Shown in pieces: positions 60,603 through 64,000 of a stretch of DNA of 64,000 nucleotides. This DNA comes from UBA2137 sp050251555 (GTDB lineage: Bacteria; Pseudomonadota; Alphaproteobacteria; Micavibrionales; Micavibrionaceae): positions 31,850 to 95,849 of the forward strand of contig JBFWMN010000003.1 of NCBI GenBank assembly GCA_050251555.1. The letters are read 5' to 3'. Both the position numbers and the translations under genes were made by a program. Positions within the stretch are counted from its first letter, which is position 1. Each line of letters starts with the position of its first letter. The notes below the pieces were generated by a model. That model searched no databases and was not told the origin of the DNA. It saw only the letters and a program-made list of their open reading frames with translations.

Positions 60603-61598
60603 TTAAGCGGCCTTGGCTTTCGTGAAGAGGTGCTCGACGCCTGCACGTTCCTCGCGCAGTTCTTTGTCGGTTGCATCCATGCGGGCACGTGAGAAATCAT
60701 TGATCTCCAGACCTTGCACGATTTCGTATTTGCCGCCTTTGCAGGTGACGGGGTAGCCGTAAATAATGCCGGGGGCAATACCGTAAGACCCGTCTGAAGG
60801 CACAGCCATCGAGACCCAATCGCCCTCAGCCGTACCGAGTGCCCATGTGCGCATGTGGTCGATAGCGGCAGATGCTGCAGAGGCTGCAGATGACGCACCG
60901 CGTGCCTTGATGATGGCAGCACCACGCTGTTGAACGGTCGGGATGAAATCGGACTCATACCAGTTTTGGTCAATCAGATCCGTCGCCGCCTTGCCATTTA
61001 CTGTGGCGTGGTGAATGTCGGGATATTGTGTTGAGGAATGGTTGCCCCAGATCGTCATTTTTCGGATATCCGTTGTTGCCGTGCCTGTTTTGTCTGCCAA
61101 TTGCGACAGAGCGCGGTTGTGATCGAGACGCACCATAGCCGTGAAGCATTTGGGGTCAAGGTCAGGCGCGTTTTGCTGGGCAATTAGCGCATTGGTGTTG
61201 GCGGGGTTTCCGACCACGAGAACTTTAACGTCGCGTGCGGCATAATCGTTTAAGGCCTTGCCTTGTGGCGCAAAGATTGCGCCGTTGGCTTCCAGAAGGT
61301 CCTTACGCTCCATACCTGGGCCTCTGGGACGCGCGCCGACCAGAAGGGCATAGTTACAATCTTTAAATGCGACAGCGGGATCATCCGTTGCAATCACATC
61401 GTGCAGCAGCGGGAAGGCACAGTCTTTGAGTTCCATAACAACCCCTTCCAGTGCGCCGAGCGCAGGGGTGATCTCGAGAAGATGCAGGATGACGGGCTGG
61501 TCGGGGCCTAACATGTCGCCTCCGGCGATACGGAAGAGAAGGGCGTAGCCGATTTGACCGGCAGCACCTGTAACAGCGACGTGGACGGGAGCTTTCAT
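60603..61598 (-). CDS. mdh: Malate dehydrogenase
   Basis: The 331-residue enzyme interconverts malate and oxaloacetate with NAD in the TCA cycle. NAD-binding GAAGQIGYALLFRIAGG, LVVGNPANTNALI, the substrate Arg in RLDHNRA, and the active-site GNHSSTQYPD are present. Length and motifs match the cytosolic-type MDH of bacteria and plants (about 328 residues), not the LDH-like MDH of many Alphaproteobacteria. Terminator downstream at 60546-60572. Confidence 0.96.
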   Translation of the reverse strand: MKAPVHVAVTGAAGQIGYALLFRIAGGDMLGPDQPVILHLLEITPALGALEGVVMELKDCAFPLLHDVIATDDPAVAFKDCNYALLVGARPRGPGMERKDLLEANGAIFAPQGKALNDYAARDVKVLVVGNPANTNALIAQQNAPDLDPKCFTAMVRLDHNRALSQLADKTGTATTDIRKMTIWGNHSSTQYPDIHHATVNGKAATDLIDQNWYESDFIPTVQQRGAAIIKARGASSAASAASAAIDHMRTWALGTAEGDWVSMAVPSDGSYGIAPGIIYGYPVTCKGGKYEIVQGLEINDFSRARMDATDKELREERAGVEHLFTKAKAA

Positions 61599-61757
61599 AG
61601 GAAGATATATCCTTTCCTTGATGTGAGAATTCTTGACCTAGGAAAGATGAGCCACTTACCGCCACTTTTCAAGAGGGAAATACCCGAAAAACCGTAAGGG
61701 GACAGACGGATTGTCTCCTCTTTGCCTTATCTCACTTTTCGGTTATGAATAAGGAAG

Positions 61758-62684
61758 ATGACTGAAATTCCCGCACAAGAAATTCCGAAACCCGCCTCCG
61801 CCTTGTTTGCCGGATGGTCAGCGATTGTGATTGTCGGCATCATGATTTTTGCCAAAGGGCTTGCCTATCTCTTTTCAGGTTCGGCTGCCGTTTTTTCCTC
61901 TCTGATTGATTCTCTGGCCGACATTATGATGTCGGGCACGGCTCTGATGGCATTGAAAATGTCATTGAAGCCCGCCGATTCAGGTCACCGATACGGACAC
62001 GGTAAAATCGAGGGGCTGTTTGCGCTTGTGCAGGCCGTCGTGATTATGGGCGGTGCCTCGGTGATTGTTGTGAATGCGCTTTTGCGCCTTGCCGAACCTG
62101 AGAAGCTGACCGATCAGGGGCTGGCTGCGGGTGTGATTATTTTAAGCCTGATCCTTACGATTATTCTGACGACCATTCAGAAGAAGGCTTTACGCGAGCA
62201 TGAGTCACTGGCGATTGAATCCGATCATGCGCATTATAAAACCGACCTGATTTTAAACGGCAGCGTACTTACCGTTTTGATTGCAACCTATTACGGAGCG
62301 CCGTACTGGATCGATTCCGTCTGTGCGCTGGGGATTGCCGTTTATGTCGGGCGCACGGGGTATGAGGTGGGCACGAACGCCGTCAATATGCTGCTGGACC
62401 GAGAGGTGGAGGAAGATACCCGCCAAGCCATTATAGACATTATCCTCTCACATAAAGAAGTGCAGGATGTACATGATCTGCGCGCCATTCGTTCGGGCAT
62501 GAAAACCATCATTTCTTTCGATATTGAGGTCGATCCAAATATTCTTCTGTGGTCGGCGCATGAGATTGCGCTGGATGTAGAGCGCGATATCCTGAAAAGC
62601 TTCCCGCTTGCAGAGATTATGATTCATGTTGATCCCGCAGGCAGTCCGATTGATCAACGCCACATTAAGAAAATCGTGATTTAA
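61758..62684 (+). CDS. Cation diffusion facilitator (FieF-like)
   Basis: The 308-residue transporter has six membrane spans and the family metal-binding motifs: SLIDSLADIM in TM2, DSGHRYGHGKIEGL in the following loop, SDHAHYKTDLI in TM5, and a cytosolic C-terminal domain (HDLRAIRSGMKTIISFDIEVDP). It exports divalent cations such as Zn, Fe or Cd using protons. FieF-type placement is by similarity; substrate uncertain. It ends 8 bases before glucokinase, so they may be co-transcribed. Confidence 0.92.
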   Translation: MTEIPAQEIPKPASALFAGWSAIVIVGIMIFAKGLAYLFSGSAAVFSSLIDSLADIMMSGTALMALKMSLKPADSGHRYGHGKIEGLFALVQAVVIMGGASVIVVNALLRLAEPEKLTDQGLAAGVIILSLILTIILTTIQKKALREHESLAIESDHAHYKTDLILNGSVLTVLIATYYGAPYWIDSVCALGIAVYVGRTGYEVGTNAVNMLLDREVEEDTRQAIIDIILSHKEVQDVHDLRAIRSGMKTIISFDIEVDPNILLWSAHEIALDVERDILKSFPLAEIMIHVDPAGSPIDQRHIKKIVI

Positions 62685-62692
62685 TAAGAGAG

Positions 62693-63688
62693 ATGACGGA
62701 GACACCCAAAGATGCGGTTCTGTTGGCTGATATCGGGGGAACGCATGCGCGTTTCGGCCTGTATCATGACGGACTGATTCATGACCCCGTTTTGTTGCCC
62801 GTTGCCGATTATGCCGATGCCCTGAGCTGTTTTCAGGCGGTTGCTGAAACATTCTGCGTGAAAACCCCAGCGTCTGTGGCGATTGCGTCCTCGGGGCAGG
62901 TCGGTGAAGACGGGAACTGGTTGACGCATAATAATGATAACTGGCTTAATTCCAAAGATGTGCTGACACAAGGCGGCTTCAATCCGATTCTGCTGGTCAA
63001 TGATTTTGTGGCGACTACACGGGGTTGCGTCAAACTCACCTCGCAAGATTACCGTTATATCCGCCACGGGTCGGGCATCGCCCATATGCCGATTGCCGCA
63101 TTGGGGCCCGGTACAGGGTTGGGGCTGGCTTATGCGATCCCAATGAAGGATAAAAGCTGGCATGTTTGTGATACGTTCGGCGGTCACATGCCTGTGGCAA
63201 CAATTGATGATGAGCAGGCCCTTATTGTGCGTACGGCGCAGCGTTTTCGTCCCGGAGCTCCCGGCTATCTCTTCTATGAAGATTTGATCGCAGGGCGCGG
63301 TCTGCCTGCCCTTTATAAGGCAATCAGCCTCATTCACGGAAAGAATGATTTTAATGGTACGGCAAAAGATATTCTGGAACTGGACTCTGCCGATCCGATT
63401 GTCGCCTCAATGTATAAGCATTTTTCCTCTTTGCTGGGGTCTTTTACCAAGACGGCGGTGTTGGCGCTTCAAGCCTATGGCGGTGTGTATATGGATGGTG
63501 GTCTCATTCAAAAAATTGTCGACCAGAAAAAATTTGACCTTCCGGCCTTTGAGCATGCGCTGACCGCCCCGAGCGGTTTTCCCGTCATTGACGAAAAATT
63601 CGAAAAACTGCCCGTGCGCCTTATTGATACGGCTTATATCGCCCTGCGCGGATTGAAAGGTTTTCTTGAGGACGGCAAACACTCCTGA
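62693..63688 (+). CDS. glk: Glucokinase
   Basis: The 331-residue protein belongs to the bacterial Glk family: N-terminal phosphate-binding LLADIGGTHARFGLY, VNDFVATTRG, GPGTGLGLAYAI and DTFGGHMP, with GGVYMDGGLIQKI near the C-terminus. It phosphorylates glucose with ATP. Start at 62693 follows GAGAG. Confidence 0.95.
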   Translation: MTETPKDAVLLADIGGTHARFGLYHDGLIHDPVLLPVADYADALSCFQAVAETFCVKTPASVAIASSGQVGEDGNWLTHNNDNWLNSKDVLTQGGFNPILLVNDFVATTRGCVKLTSQDYRYIRHGSGIAHMPIAALGPGTGLGLAYAIPMKDKSWHVCDTFGGHMPVATIDDEQALIVRTAQRFRPGAPGYLFYEDLIAGRGLPALYKAISLIHGKNDFNGTAKDILELDSADPIVASMYKHFSSLLGSFTKTAVLALQAYGGVYMDGGLIQKIVDQKKFDLPAFEHALTAPSGFPVIDEKFEKLPVRLIDTAYIALRGLKGFLEDGKHS

Positions 63689-63702
63689 ATATTTTCGAAA
63701 AA

Positions 63703-63740
63703 AAAGTTGCAACTTTATTGCGCGGCGGCTACATCTGCTC
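63703..63740 (+). promoter_or_regulatory. Candidate promoter upstream of the final gene
   Basis: TTGCAA (around 63708) and TACATC (17 bases on) resemble sigma-70 elements, within a stretch that also contains GTTGCAAC. Position is approximate. Confidence 0.35.
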
Positions 63741-63795
63741 TGAAAAAACATGAGGTTCATGTTTGTAAAATCTTAAGGGAGCAAAAGAGTTTTCC

Positions 63796-64000
63796 ATGAA
63801 ACTTGAACAAAAATACATTCGCCTGATGGCGGATTACGGCCCGACGGGCGATATGGCGTTTTCCGAAGTGGAAGACCGTCTGCATCAGGAGCTTGGTAGC
63901 ATTCAAGCCGAGAAATTCGAACAAGGTACATTGTTGAGCTATCAGCTCGGTGTCACACCTGTTCGCCCTTTGAACAGTATCGAAAACGGTTTTGTGACCG
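63796..64000 (+). CDS. Start of an unknown gene cut by window end
   Basis: The frame from ATG 63796 (MKLEQKYIRLMADYGPTGDM, then EVEDRLHQELGSIQAEKFEQ) remains open for at least 68 codons to the window end. The sequence is mainly helical and acidic; no family recognised from this part. A ribosome site AGGGAGC lies 14 bases upstream. Confidence 0.65.
   Translation, partial: MKLEQKYIRLMADYGPTGDMAFSEVEDRLHQELGSIQAEKFEQGTLLSYQLGVTPVRPLNSIENGFVT

Noticed and set aside
1..64000. CRISPR arrays, tRNA and rRNA genes
   Set aside because: No regularly spaced repeats, cloverleaf-like genes or rRNA-like sequence were noticed on reading both strands; a covariance-model search could still find a small RNA.

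Overview
The window looks like an alphaproteobacterial chromosome carrying a large integrated element. The family assignments that point this way are a lambda-type siphophage morphogenesis module of the kind common in Alphaproteobacteria, a DUF3489 protein, a resolvase plus ParB/RepB pair, a cytosolic-type malate dehydrogenase, and a Zur gene next to a canonical Zur-box palindrome. I cannot fix the genus. Nothing here was searched against a database; all family calls come from reading the translations.

Layout. (1) 1-22,715: a nearly complete siphophage late region on the plus strand: tail end of a DNA adenine/cytosine-type methylase, DUF3489 protein (minus), small and large terminase, gpW-like connector, portal, protease with a nested scaffold, decoration protein, major capsid, neck and tail-completion proteins, tail tube, tail chaperone with a -1 frameshift site, tape measure, distal tail proteins including an RCC1-propeller protein, NlpC/P60 peptidase, tail tip protein, lysozyme-like protein and overlapping Rz/Rz1-like spanins. 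No replication genes or CI-type repressor are seen; the left end lies outside the window. (2) 22,712-33,987: seven minus-strand genes, each overlapping or within 2 bases of the next: Fic protein, MmeI-like DNA methyltransferase, small membrane protein, Mrr-like nuclease, superfamily II helicase, GIY-YIG nuclease and PHP-SMC-like ATPase. This is the most likely new system in the window, a phage-borne candidate defence operon. (3) 34,187-40,319: RepB/ParB pair and large serine recombinase (minus), a divergent regulator, and an HNH-type accessory operon; this is the integration and maintenance end of the element. (4) 40,665-41,498: an AT-rich orphan gene near the probable element boundary.

(5) 41,614-47,305: RND efflux operon (adaptor, permease, outer-membrane factor). 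(6) 47,412-48,962: DNA glycosylase whose 3' end is partly repeated 1,053 bases downstream, on the other side of an unknown gene. (7) 48,963-52,790: three-gene operon (CooC/MinD-like ATPase, Y4yA-like PLP decarboxylase, cysteine synthase-rhodanese fusion) behind a Fur-box-like palindrome, with a Zur box and a His-rich protein plus zur on the other side. This suggests a metal-responsive biosynthetic locus. (8) 53,910-64,000: ordinary chromosomal genes, several unknown: Cys-containing orphans, DUF2946, a two-domain AAA ATPase, a NIF3/YqfO-like protein, zinc-ribbon protein, M50-like membrane protein, malate dehydrogenase, CDF metal transporter, glucokinase and a gene cut by the window end.

How the parts fit. 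The phage module supplies packaging, virion assembly and lysis. The recombinase with two ParB-type proteins probably handles integration and stable maintenance. The seven-gene operon, lying between lysis and integration genes, occupies the usual place for prophage cargo and combines DNA modification, nucleases, a helicase, an ATPase and an AMP-transferase, so host protection against other phages is the best inference for its role.
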